A stretch of DNA of 64,000 bases from NCBI GenBank assembly GCA_020091685.1, contig CM034599.1, positions 30,109,920 through 30,173,919 of the forward strand, in the 5' to 3' direction. Under the pieces are notes generated by a model. The model saw nothing but the letters and a program-made list of their open reading frames with translations, was not told where the DNA came from and did not search any database. Every line of letters starts with the position of its first letter. Within the stretch, counting starts at the first letter, position 1. This document shows positions 12,341-23,078 of this stretch, piece after piece. Origin of the DNA: Lutjanus erythropterus (taxonomy: Eukaryota; Chordata; Actinopteri; Lutjaniformes; Lutjanidae). The translations under genes and the position numbers were made by a program.

Positions 12341-12757
12341 TGCTTCACGACACATGTTTGTGCGTGTGTGTGTGGAGCTCAGCCCTGCCCTCGATCAGAC
12401 AGACACATGGACCTGCAGCTCTTTAAACATCCATGACACAGAAAGAAAGCAGACGAGGCAGAGGAGGTGGAGACAGTGGTGTAACCTGGTCTCTACATTT
12501 CTGTCCTGACCTCACACCCCTCTGCGCTGTTATTGGCTGCAAGCTACACATCTGCTCAGACACGACGCCCAGAAACGACCTTAACACAGCAAAACAAGAA
12601 AATACAGGCAAGAGGCTGTTCTCTGCAGGTACTCTGGAGATACACTCTGGTGGATCATCAAGGGGTGATTGAGAGGGATTGTTTTTGTATGAGTCTATAC
12701 ATTGTTTTTTTTTTTTTTTTTTTTTAGGAAAATCCTACATAGTATACCTTTAATATA
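12341..12757. repeat. F dispersed repeat with MITE-like 3' end
   Basis: The 3' end reads AGGAAAATCCTACATAGTAT followed by ACCTTTAA at about 12726-12753. It resembles the terminus of TTAA-flanked non-autonomous DNA elements that I recall from fish (TTAAAGGTATACTATG in reverse). Upstream are a poly-T run (12705-12725), a block with TCTGGAGATACACTCTGGTG, and a CCAAT-type word in reverse (TTATTGGCTG, about 12530). The matching 5' terminus is not visible, so the left boundary is approximate. Confidence 0.55.
12705..12725. repeat. Poly-T run, 21 bp
   Basis: An uninterrupted homopolymer inside repeat F. Its length may differ between individuals or assemblies. Confidence 0.9.
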
Positions 12758-14692
12758 AAGTAGTTATTTTCAGTTGATTAACTATACTGCTAGATCCTTT
12801 CTCAGCCAAAATACTGTATGCAGTGCTCTTCCTGAAAATATACTGAAATGACAAAAATAATGGATGGTCACTGTGCTACTTAAGTAAAATATGTCATTTT
12901 TTATGTCAGATTCCGGCTTAAACCCCAGTGTAATTCCTTGAGCAAATTCCCTGCGTAGCTTGTGGCACATCAGCAGCTGGGTGAGGAGGCAAGATGGATC
13001 ACTGGAGTGACAGCCAGCAAAACACCCACAGAAAAGCTCTGCAAGGCCCCATGACTGCACAGACAGGATGCAGCACAAACACAGACCCGCACACTGAGAC
13101 AGAAAGCCCATGACATATTCATGCATCAGTTCATGGATTTAACATGTGTGTGCCTTGTGATGCACACGCACACCCATGCACACAGACCGTGCAGGCACCG
13201 AGCACACGTGAGTAGTGTTTCACTATGACACAAGCACAGCCCATAAAGACTGTGTGGACTCAGCTGTGAGCAAAGGCAGAAGACACGCAGTGCAGTTTTA
13301 TTAGCAATGAGAGACTCTGACTTCACAGTAACGCCCATCATGCAGAAATGGCACGTGTACGCTAAGTCACTGGGCACTGATGCACGATTTTGTATGAGAA
13401 AAATACTTGTTTGACTCCTTTTATTGCAGGTATCAAAATGTGTTCTAATCTGATCAAGTTAACACACATTCACAACAACAACAACAACAAAAAAAACAGA
13501 CCAAAAAGTAGCAGAATTCAGTCCAGAACAAATGAGTACCAGCTTTGAAAGCGTGTGTGACATGTTCACATTAAATTCCAAATGTTACCCCGAGGAAGTG
13601 ACTTAATCATGATAATTGGAAGCAAACTTCAAAACAAATGCACAGAGTTCAAAAAGAGACCCTCCCCTGCTTCCTCTGTGAATGTAATGACTCTCCTTCA
13701 CACTCCCCGGGCACAATGTGACATTCATACCAATCAGGCCAAGTCTGCTTAGAAAACACATGTGCTTACTCTCTTTACCCCCAGTTCTGCCATCCATTTG
13801 AAATTTTTCTAAATTTTTAATTTCATGTTATTTTCATGTCATTTACTATTATTTTTCACTATTAATTACTTATCGTTTATTTACATTATTCTTCAAAAAT
13901 ACTTTGAATAATGTGCACATAAAGGAAAGCACTTTCAGTTCTCACAAAAAGAAAATAATCAATAACAACATATATATATTTTCTTTTCCTATTGCAGACC
14001 TATTTAAGAGGTACTCATGCTGATACTGTACAGATGTTTTTGAGCTCTACACATAATTGTATAATTGTACTGTGATGAAACACACCAATGCTGGTGTTAA
14101 TATTGATATTAATTGATAAAAATGGCTCAAAATGCAACTCACTGTTTTAAAATGCAACTCACAGCAGTCGACTGTTTGGGGTTACTCTACATCATGAAGT
14201 TTGTATTAAAAAAATGAACATTTATACCCTCTAATCAGAGCTGGGCCGCCAACTTCCTCCAGCCCCCACCCTTGGGTGGGAGTGTGGGAAACCGCTCATT
14301 TTCTAACATATGCTGATAGAGACTCATCGTTCACAGGAGTTTACGCTATTTTTTGCTGAACCTTCTTTGCGTTTTTCACTTTTTCTTTTCACCCTCAGAC
14401 TGCATTCTTTCCCTCGATAATGATATAATGATTTCATCATAAACATAAAGCTGAGCCACAACTATGTACTAACACTCCCCCAAGGACACAAACATACAAA
14501 CGTGTGAGTCTTTTTGAGCCGCTAGCGTTAGCTTGGCTATTCATAACGCAAGTACTTCTTTTTCAAAAAGGGCAACAATTGTGCTTCTAGTGACTGTCAA
14601 AACTCCAGTGCTTTCCAGTGTTTCTCTCTGGATATGGGGAGTATGACAGCAGCTGCCTATGGTTGTTTAGCTCTGATTACTCGCTGTTGTGG
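12758..14692. other. Unassigned AT-rich DNA
   Basis: The largest frame is 114 codons on the minus strand (12782-13126). It has no recognisable domain and is probably chance. A short (ACA)n microsatellite lies at 13471-13492, followed by an A-run. No other repeat was recognised. Confidence 0.55.
13471..13492. repeat. (ACA)n microsatellite
   Basis: About seven ACA units followed by an A-rich run to about 13497. Confidence 0.85.
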
Positions 14693-14985
14693 CTTAATTC
14701 CACTAGACAGGCTGTGTTGCATTACAGCTGCACCCCGTACGCTGCTCTCCACTCCGCTTCAAATATTTACATACATCTGACTTAAATACAGACTGAAAAG
14801 AAACTGTTTAACTGTAAAGCATTCATGTCCATGATAGAAGCACAAAAAGCGAAAAAAATCAATAACCAAATCAACAAAATCTGAGCAGGTGAACATAACG
14901 CTCAGCTGCTGGTGGGTCATGCAGCCGCGTGGAGGACGTATCAAAACCGCAGCGCAGACAGGCCATGCCTAGTGGAATCAAGGGG
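14693..14985. repeat. Diverged fold-back repeat
   Basis: The left end at about 14693 reads CTTAATTCCACTAGACAGGC. The right end, read in reverse complement from about 14983, gives CTTGATTCCACTAGGCATGGC followed by CCTGTCTGCGCTGCGG. Similar words (CTGC, CTCCAC, CCGC) continue inward on both arms before similarity is lost. This is the pattern of a non-autonomous element with terminal inverted repeats. No clear target-site duplication was found. Confidence 0.5.
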
Positions 14986-17284
14986 TTACTGCAACACTGA
15001 GCAGTCTGTCACACACTAGGTAGCTGCAAGGCCACGCCCTCTTCAGTAACTGTCCTCAATCCCTTTGCCAACTTTTATAGCATTTTTCAAAACTATGTAG
15101 AGGATGTAGTAAATCTCAGACCTGAGGGAGCAGTTAAACTTTAAGTTAAAAGAAAAAAAAGGTCACTGCAAAAGTACATGTACGAAGTTGCAGGGAGAGC
15201 TATTTCCAGATCCCGCTAAATTGTTAGTGTAACCCAGAGCACGGACAAGGAACCTCACCTGAACAATCCCGAAGGCTGCAAGGTTGTTCCTCAACATGAC
15301 AACGCAAAACAGCATCGGCAACAACAGTTTATTATGCGGCACAAAAAAAAGACATTCTGCACATTGTGCCTGTGCTGTGCAGTGCAGTCATGACAAATGA
15401 GGGGACATTGAGTGGAATCCAGGTGACATTCTCTGGCTGACTGCCTTTTCTCTGCCCACCCAGGGGAGTAATTTCACACTGTTGAGAAGCTCCTGCACAC
15501 ATTTTTCAAACAGAGGGAGGAAGCAGCTGGAATGGATGGTAGCATTTGATTTCCCGTGTGTGCACCTGATGATAGGTCCGCTTTTGAAAAGTTTCATGGA
15601 TTATAGAACTCTGGAGTTTTCTGAAAATGGCTTCACAAGGTGAAATGAACTCTCTTTAGGCAAGAAACTGACAGAAAACACATCTGGTATGTTAGTTTAA
15701 AAATGAATCTCAAAAGCACTTGTCTTTTGTTTTTGCCCTTTCGTTTTTGCTCTTCCATTTCTTTTTTTTTCTCGTCAGACAGTTTGGGAAAATCGGGGGA
15801 GACGACAGAATACACAGCAGGAGTCTCTGATATAAGGACAACACCAACCCTATCTTTTTTCTGGGTGAATTCTCATAAGGATTATCTATGGTTATGCTTC
15901 TATTTTTTGACAGGTCGATTGAACAGCGCTAGCTTGTTTTCTCTCCTAAGATAGGACCCAGAGCAACGGAAAATACTTTGTCTGCTATCATCAAAGGCCA
16001 CAATAATCCCCTGTGCTAAAATATAATATATAACTACTGCCATAAGAAAGCAAAGAAAAAGCAAGTGGACATGAGATGAATACAAGAGCATAAAGCAGCA
16101 GAAAATAGACATTTTAATGATTCTTCGGTTAGTTTAGTATGTGGGTCTGCCCTGAATGCAATTATTTTGTCAAACTTTAATGACATATACATTCATACAA
16201 TAGCTTTCGTATGTGATCAAAGCTCCAACATTAACATATATAATGCAAGAATGTTATTTCTGCTGACCAGAGAAAATTGCAGTTTGTAGACTGTAAAGCA
16301 GCCCTTCAGAGCCTCTTTGGAAATACCACCCTCATATGGAGAAAGGCCCTGGGCGGAGAAGCAGTAGAAAATGAGCTGGTGTTAGAATCCTTTAAACTTC
16401 ATTTTAACTACCGCTAAGGTTTTAGCTCAGTGTGTTTGCTCCCACACTAATTTATATCTGTCAGTGTGCAAGCTAATAGAGAAGAGGAGAAATACCAGCG
16501 GCATGATGTGGGACAGGTTCAATGAATGAGCCCGTTCTATTCATATTTGCTGAGGGTCAAAAGTCAAACACAAACATTTTGAACTCCTGTGTTGCATGCA
16601 AGTGAAATGGTGTGTGACAATTACAAATAATCATAACTGCTGGGGGAAAATTGTGCTCAATTACTCTTAATACAAAGGTCATTCTAAGAATTCTAATGAT
16701 TTCAAACTAAAGTGAAATAACTAATTTACATATTTTTGCACAAAGCCTCTAAAATGACAGAACAATGAGCAGCTCTTGTTTCTAATCCTCTAGTGCTGTG
16801 GATAACAACAACATTTTACAGGAGCAATGCTCTAATATATGGCTAGAATTTAAAATGTTCAAATGAACTAACATTATCAACAGTATGTGAAGAAGTAACA
16901 GCCATGGTGTTGTGTTAAAAATGTTAATGTGTTGTGTTGCAGTTATATCTACCGAAATTAGCATGCTAAGCAGTTACCTCCACTCTGTCCTGTCTTGTAA
17001 ACACCATCCCAGCTTGGAGATGTGCTGAGCAGTGAGTTTGCTTTTTTCACAATGTCTCTTAACTTTTTTAGTTGAATAAATAATCAGAGTAAGTTCACAA
17101 AAGAAGGGAAATATTCCTCTGTCTGTAATGAACTGTACAACTTCTGAATTCAAATTTGCAGCTGCTGTAAAACACATCTGCACAGAATATTCCCTGTTAT
17201 CAAGCTTGTGTCCATCAGTCTCTGAGGTTGTTTTGGTTGTGTTCACTGAGAGGATTAAGTTAAGGGCCACCAGCTATAGAGCTG
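14986..17284. other. Unassigned DNA with one splice-acceptor-like tract
   Basis: A 55-bp pyrimidine-rich tract ends in TTTTTTTTCTCGTCAG at about 15778. It is followed by an open plus-strand frame (SLGKSGETTEYTAG...) with a possible GT donor near 15865. No domain is recognisable and no partner exon was found, so I do not call a gene. Otherwise no repeat family was recognised. Confidence 0.5.
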
Positions 17285-17420
17285 CAATTACCTTAGAACA
17301 AGACATTTATATCTACAGGAGGCGTGGGTCCTCTTCCATGGAGGCTGCCATGTTGCACTGCCATGTTACAGTAGCCCAGAACAGACAAACCGAACACTGG
17401 CTCCAAACATGGTTTTTCAT
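17285..17420 (-). repeat. C dispersed repeat, copy 2 (partial)
   Basis: It contains CCTTAGAACAAGACATTTAT, TCTACAGG, TCCTCTTCCATGGAGGCTGCC, ATGTTACAGTAGCCCAGAAC and AGACAAACCGAACACTGGCTC. This corresponds block by block to the reverse complement of 61970-62090. A 134-codon plus frame (17128-17532) runs across it and is therefore discounted. Confidence 0.75.
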
Positions 17421-17875
17421 AAGTTTCACAGCCACTGTAAGTTCTGCTACAGATTTGGATGTGGAGAGAGAGATGAGAGAGATGAAAACTTATAATAAAT
17501 TTAAGTTTAACCACCAAACTTTATTCAGTTAGTTAGAAATAGCTTTTCTTCTACAATCAGCGGTATATTTAATTGCAATTTAACTTAATAACTGGTAGCA
17601 TTTCATAAGTTTTGAAGTTAATTATTTATAAAAATTAAGTTGTTGCAACTACTCCACATTATTCAAAAGGATTATTTAAGGATAATGATAATACTTAATT
17701 ACCATAACTTTCTGCACAAGTATTTATGTTGATAACGTTTTAAGAAATGTAGTCGCTCCAATGAGATTTTCTTGAGTCTAAATTACACATGACATTAAGT
17801 TTACATAATTAACATTATTTTGTCAACACAACTAATAAAAATAATGTTTGCAACTTGTTTGCAAATAATGTTTGC
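17421..17875. other. AT-rich DNA with a small duplication
   Basis: The word AATAATGTTTGCAAC occurs twice within about 45 bp near 17837-17880. Nothing else was recognised. Confidence 0.5.
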
Positions 17876-18042
17876 AACCTCTCATCCAAGAAGCTTCATC
17901 AGTCCATGCGTGTCAGACTAGTCTGAAGTAGCTAGCTGAGAGGTGAAATGTCTTCAAAGACATATAAACAAGTCCAGTTGCCTTTGATTTGATCTTTTCT
18001 TGAGATTTCAATGACCCGGATAAATGAGAACATTCACAGACT
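17876..18042 (+). repeat. G dispersed repeat, copy 1, with an inverted head
   Basis: The main part (17920-18042) reads GTCTGAAGTAGCTAGCTGAG, GTGAAATGTCTTCAAAG, AAGTCCAGTTGCCTTTGATT, ATGACCCGGATAAATGAGAA and CATTCACAGAC. It matches the reverse complement of 50276-50400. Just upstream, 17878-17896 (CCTCTCATCCAAGAAGCTT) is the same family in the opposite orientation, so this locus carries a short inverted piece. I recall this family as widespread in teleosts, possibly derived from a retroelement 3' end, but cannot classify it from sequence alone. Confidence 0.7.
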
Positions 18043-18164
18043 TAAAGGGTTTATTTAAATCAGTGAACATGAATATTGTGCAGCCAAGTGGTGGTAATAA
18101 TTTCCCTGAATTACTTTTAGAGCATAGTTCACGCAGTACAGTCCATTTATTGTCTCCAACTGTT

Positions 18165-18410
18165 TACCCTTTGAAGCATCGCTGGGAGTCTATCTACTGG
18201 GCAATTTAGAGTCACTTATCCTGCATGTCTTCGGACTACAAGAGCCGGAGCACCCATGAGAGAACCCACACAGATGTGGGGAGAACATGCAAACTCAGAA
18301 CACAGAAAAGCCCTGCCCCAGCCACAAACTCCCCAGCCGGCAGGTTTGAACCCAGAAACTTCTTGCTGCGAGGGGACAGTGCTAACCACAGCACCATTTT
18401 GCTGCCCACA
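18165..18410 (-). mobile_element. tRNA-like SINE-type repeat, long copy
   Basis: On the minus strand the head reads GGCAGCAAAATGGTGCTGTG, then GTTAGCACTGTC (A-box-like), then GGTTCAAACC (B-box-like). A body follows with TTTGCATGTTCTCCCCACAT, GTGTGGGTTCTCTCATGGG and GACTCTAAATTGCCCA. This organisation and wording are typical of a very common fish tRNA-derived repeat (recalled knowledge). The fragment at 8125-8245 belongs to the same family. The 3' end is lost near 18165, so the copy is truncated. Confidence 0.8.
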
Positions 18411-19744
18411 TATGTATTCTACATTATGATCCACAGATCAAAAACATGTGTATAACATAAATCAAAAAATCTAAAGCTGGCCAAATAGAATATGTTAAAG
18501 ACATTACATAACTTAAGAAATCCTTTAAGTTAGCTTCTCCTGACAACTGCTGGATTTCTAAAACTCACTGAGCTTAACATTTCTGTCAGCCAGAAAGTGT
18601 CTTCAGATATTTTTTGCTCTTGGTAGAAAAACGCAACAATATTTCAGCACATGCATGCAGACAATGCATCAGCTTGTACAGTACTGTCCTTGTGCGACAA
18701 GTTTTATCGTAAAAAGTTTTCATTTGTTATATAATGTACATATAACCCCTCTTCTGTCACTTTTATCTACTTCTGCAATCCATTTACGGCATCTGCAAAC
18801 CAGCCCAGTCACGTACAAAGTTTAACTCCACCATTCAAACAAAGTGTAAGGCAGGTTAAAGGTCAAAGGCAATCAGTATCATTCAGAGAAGGTGACAAGG
18901 CGGGAAACTTGGGTCAATATTGGCTCTCTCTGTGTACCTACATTCTTCCTACTGGGAGACCTGAGGCAGACAATACAAGGACAGCAGATTTCTCTGGACC
19001 TTTCATCTCCCCGCACACTAGCAAGAGTATTAATGAAAGGAGGAAGGACTCAGACGACTTTTGAAGTGAGGAAATATTCAGCCAAACTACATGAAAGGTT
19101 TCAGAAAAGGAAGAATATGTAAACCCGCTTCATCCACCACAAAAGATGTGTTCTTTTTTTTTTTTTTTGTTTGAGGAAAAGGAATCCTTGTCACTTGCTA
19201 AAGAATTACTTTGAGGAGATGGTTGTCACAGTCTAGACACAAGCACTTGTTCCACAACGCAAACGTTAGGTCCTCGTCTTGCTGGCTGTGATACGTGCGT
19301 TTGAACAGGCAAATGACAGCACAAGGAAATCACAGACATCCTGTGAGTTACATGCCACGTAACAGCAGGGAGCAGACAGCTGTGTGAACGCAGGTAAACG
19401 TGTTTCATCCCTTCCTCCGCTGATCCACCAGGGGCATTACGGTGGCTTCCTGCAGACACGTGTGATGGTGACAACATTTTAACTGTCTGCAGGTCCAAAC
19501 ATGGGAATAACCGCAAACACTCTTAGAAATAAAGGATCCAAATTGGTTCATCCTGAAGAGCAGACCCATTTGCTTTTGTCAGACTTATTTTTGAAGAGTT
19601 GTATTGCATTGATGCTAAAATATCCTCACCCTCAAATATTCAAATGTTTACCCATGATTGAAATGGTATTTTTACATGTATTTGAAATCCCCTTAATCAA
19701 TTCATTTTACTTGTTTTCTTGTGTTTTTGCCTCATCTGTAGAAT
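18411..19744. other. Unassigned DNA
   Basis: A T15 homopolymer is at 19154-19168. The frames of 76-96 codons have no recognisable features. No dispersed repeat was recognised. Confidence 0.55.
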
Positions 19745-20440
19745 ACAATATGGTTCCTTGCAGAACCCAAATAGAAAAGGTTTCTTGATAGAAGAAAGTG
19801 AGTGGGTTCTACATGAAACCCTTGGAATATGAAAGGGTTCTTCGTAGAACCCCTTGAATGGGTTCCACATGAAACCCTCGGAGTATAAACGGTTCTCTGT
19901 AGATCTACCTTGGTGGGTTCCACTTGGATTGGTTCCAGCAGAAGCCGTTGAAGTATAAGGGGCTTCTTGGTAGCTCTACCCTGGTGCCACATGAAACCCT
20001 TGGAATATTAAAGGGTTCCCAGTAGAACTCCCTGGGTGGGTTCTAGATTAAACCCTTGGAATATAACATGGTTCTCAGTAGAATTCTCTGGGTGGGTTCT
20101 AGGTGAAACCCTGGGAGTATAAAGGGGTTCTTGGTAGGACCCCTCAGATGGGTTCCAGATGAAACTCTTGGAGTATAAAGGGGTTTTTGGTAGGTGAGTT
20201 ATTGTTAGCAGCCTTAGTGGATTGAAAGGTTTCACCAAACCATAAAACCATTATACCATAGAAGGGTTCTCTGTAAAACTCTTCATAGGGGGTTCTGGGC
20301 TGAACCTTTCACAGATGGTTCTAGGTATAAGCCTTTATTTTGTTCTTCTACATAGAACCCAGTGAATGGGCTCCAGGAGGAACCGTTATGAAGGGTAACA
20401 GGAACCACAAAGGGTTCACATAATGGGACCATTTTTGTAG
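19745..20440. repeat. ~56-bp minisatellite built of GGTTC/GAACC hairpins
   Basis: Regular units begin GGGTTC at 19804, 19860, 19915, about 19981 (after an insertion-bearing unit), 20038, 20094 and 20149, giving a period of 55-56 bp. Each unit has the order GGGTTCYA, ATGAAACCCT, TGGAGTATAA, AGGGTTCT, TRGTAGAAC. Each therefore contains one or two short palindromes, for example GGGTTCTTCGTAGAACCC. Looser GGTTC/GAACC words continue on both sides, to about 20430. Two minus-strand frames (86 and 76 codons) are products of the repetition. Such GAACC-rich arrays are recalled from other fish. Confidence 0.85.
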
Positions 20441-21219
20441 TTAGCACCTCTGTTTCTAACAGTGTATAAATTAAATCATTACATGCTGCCAACTTCTCTT
20501 TTTCCACCTACGTAGGATCAGGCTTGAGACGTTCCTGTTTCGTGTTGCCCTTATTGAGCTATGATTGGCCGGTCACATTGACCTCAGCACATCATCAATC
20601 ACTGCCGCCCCCAGGTGCCCCAGTTTTTTTCTCCTCTTATTAGTCTCTCAAGGGCCAATGCCGTGATGGATTTCACCACGGGGATATCGTTCATCTCTTT
20701 GGGGGCTGGTAATGGGCTGGGACCAACCCCACATTCAGGTACTGAGCCGGAAGATAACATAGAGAACAAAAAGGGGTTAAACGACAAACTGTTTAGGGCT
20801 GTATTTGTTATGATACATCAGGGACTGATGATCTCTACTGAGTAAGATGTTTGTCAGCCTGGGCTGTGAGGTACATGTTATTCTACACTGAAGTTTATTG
20901 CACACTGCTCCTTTATTGCCTACCAAAATACATTTAAAGGCTCCTGAAGGAAGATAGATGCTGTAGATTCATCCAAGACAAGATATCCATTCTGCCCCAT
21001 TTGTCGTTCAACATGCACCCCAACAGAGGTGCTGTGGATAATAAATAAAGTCTAAACAGCAGGTGGAGCTGTCTGTACAGTTAATGAACCCAGAACAAGG
21101 CTTTTCCCTACATACTGAGGCAGATAACAACACGTTTAAATAGATTGTCCTCGTCTGAACTCACTTTATAACAAAACACCTTGTAAGGCACATTATATAG
21201 CATAAATATATTACCCACA
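20441..21219. other. Unassigned DNA, somewhat higher GC
   Basis: Overlapping frames on both strands occupy 20599-20845. A stretch at 20513-20560 reads in one plus frame as RIRLETFLFRVALIEL, faintly like the C-terminal tail of LINE reverse transcriptases, but it is too short to assign. No other structure was seen. Confidence 0.45.
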
Positions 21220-22080
21220 TTAAAGGGATGGTTTGAATCATTTGATTTGGAGTTATGTGAGATCAACAGTCAGTGTATCACCTACAGTAGATGGTTGTCA
21301 GCACACCCCCAGTTTGGAGAAGGAAATAGGAGTACCAGCACAGAAGCTAAGCAATGTACCACTGTGACAGGGTCTGCAACAAACAGTCCACCTAAAATAT
21401 CAATGTGATTGTAGGCTATATTTAGAGTATTTTTTCACTGCTTCTCTTTGCTATCAAGCAGCCTTTTCCAGTGGGAAACCGCTTCTATATAAGTCAAATA
21501 TCACTCTCTCTAAACCAACCAATCTCCATGGGTAAAATCAGTAAATTTACCTTGCAGGACAACAGGAGTTGCTGGTCTACCGCTGCCTCGATTTGTTAGT
21601 TGGTTTGTGTTATTGTGTGACTTCGGTGAATCCAAACTAACCTCTTAAAACACCGAAGTCACACAATGACTCAAACAAACTAACAGACTGAGCCAGTGAT
21701 AATATTGCAACTCCTGTATTCTGCAAGGTAAAATTACAGATTCCACTCATGGAGTTTGGTTGGTTTGGAGAAAGTGATATTTGACTTATGTAACAGTGGT
21801 TTCCCATTGGAAAAGGCTTTCTAATGGCAAAGTAAAGCTGTGAAAATATTCTAAATATAACATACACTATTGATTTTTTAAGGTGTTTTTTAGGTGACTC
21901 CAATACATTTTCTTGCTGACCCTGTCCACAGCTGTTCCATTGCTTTGCTTCTGTGCGGGTTCCCCTTTCTGCCTCTCCAAACTGTGGGCATGCTGACCGC
22001 CATCTACTGTTGGCAATACACTGACAATGAATGAGTACCTCACATGACCACACAATAAATACTCCAAACTATCCCTTTAA
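21220..22080. mobile_element. P element copy 1: 853-bp fold-back with TTAA duplication
   Basis: The element at 21224-22076 begins AGGGATGGTTTGAATCATTT and ends AATACTCCAAACTATCCCT. TTAA stands on both sides (21220-21223 and 22077-22080). The two halves are inverted copies along nearly their whole length. Matching pairs include CAGTAGATGG/CCATCTACTG, CCCAGTTTGGAGA/TCTCCAAACTGTGGG, TATTTGACTTAT/ATAAGTCAAATA and TGTGTGACTTCGGTG/CACCGAAGTCACACA, with the centre near 21640. TTAA target sites with AGGG termini fit piggyBac- or Kolobok-type transposition of a non-autonomous element (inference). It encodes no transposase; the 138-codon minus frame at 21637-22053 is just one arm of the palindrome. A second copy is at 26650-27566. 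Confidence 0.9.
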
Positions 22081-23078
22081 TATCTACATTTTAAGTCACT
22101 GTGACACATTCACTATGAAAAGTGAAGATGTCACCACATCCCTGCGTGGAACTTGAGCCACAGATACAAAAGACAGTTTATAAAAGAAAGCATAGATTAT
22201 AAAATTCAGCACTGCATCATTTAATGTAGAATCCTTAATGCAAAACAGGGCTGCAACAATGAGGAGATCTAGAATATCACACATGTATAGCTTGAATTAA
22301 TTAGATTAAATTTAATTTAAATTCAAATCCTTGGGCTGTGTCTATGTGATGCTGAAGAGAACATGTTAAAACACTTTGCCAGGATGAGTTATGTTCCCTT
22401 TTCCTTCCACAGGCTGTTCACACCCAACAATGTAATCAGATGCAGTGTGAGCCAGTGAACAGCAGATAGCACCATTGGACACATCATGCTCCACCTGCAC
22501 TTTTACACCTCAAATGAGCTTGAATAAGGAGGCGTGTTTGAAGGGGTAGGTGGATGCAGTCACTGCTCTCAGAATGTTACTAATGTACATGCACACGTCT
22601 CTCTCCTGACCTTTCATACCTTAACAAAACATTTGCTGTTTAAAATTCCCCTTTTTTTTTAAATAAAACAAAATATAATATGTATATTCTGAACAGTTCC
22701 TTTGATACCTGTAGTTCACGCCTGTTCTCACAGGAAGGCAATTTACAATACATCAAAGAAGCATGAAAACAAGAGAAGGCTGTGGGGGAGAGGGGGATGT
22801 ACACTTATCTTAGACAGCGTACTGAAGAACACCCACCATCCACCGCGTTGCATAATGTTACACTGGGGTGTCTCATTACATAAATACATGCGTGCTGTAA
22901 CAATGCTGCAAGAAGGTCAGAGGATGATGGCATACACCGAAGATGCACTCCAACACATCTTCAGATTGTGTTTTTGTTGGTGAGGTTCAACAGAAGCTCA
23001 GTCTGAAGAAATGTGCAACACAGAAATGCAGTTTTTTTTCTGCTTTTCATAAGCATAAAGCGTTTTGCAACATATACT
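22081..23078. other. Unassigned DNA
   Basis: A poly-T stretch (about ten T) is near 22651-22660. A 93-codon plus frame (22702-22983) has no recognisable domain. No repeat family was recognised. Confidence 0.5.

Noticed and set aside
17128-17532. 134-codon plus-strand frame
   Set aside because: It runs through a copy of repeat C whose reading frame is not preserved in other copies; no domain, no splice sites in frame.
19732-20238. Two repetitive minus-strand frames resembling a repeat protein
   Set aside because: They are produced by the 55-56 bp minisatellite; the period breaks the frame from unit to unit.
20513-20560. LINE tail-like peptide RIRLETFLF
   Set aside because: Too short, and the expected upstream region is replaced by the minisatellite; kept only as a remark.
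21637-22053. 138-codon minus-strand frame
   Set aside because: It is one arm of the 853-bp palindrome, and the other P copy is not open over the same stretch.
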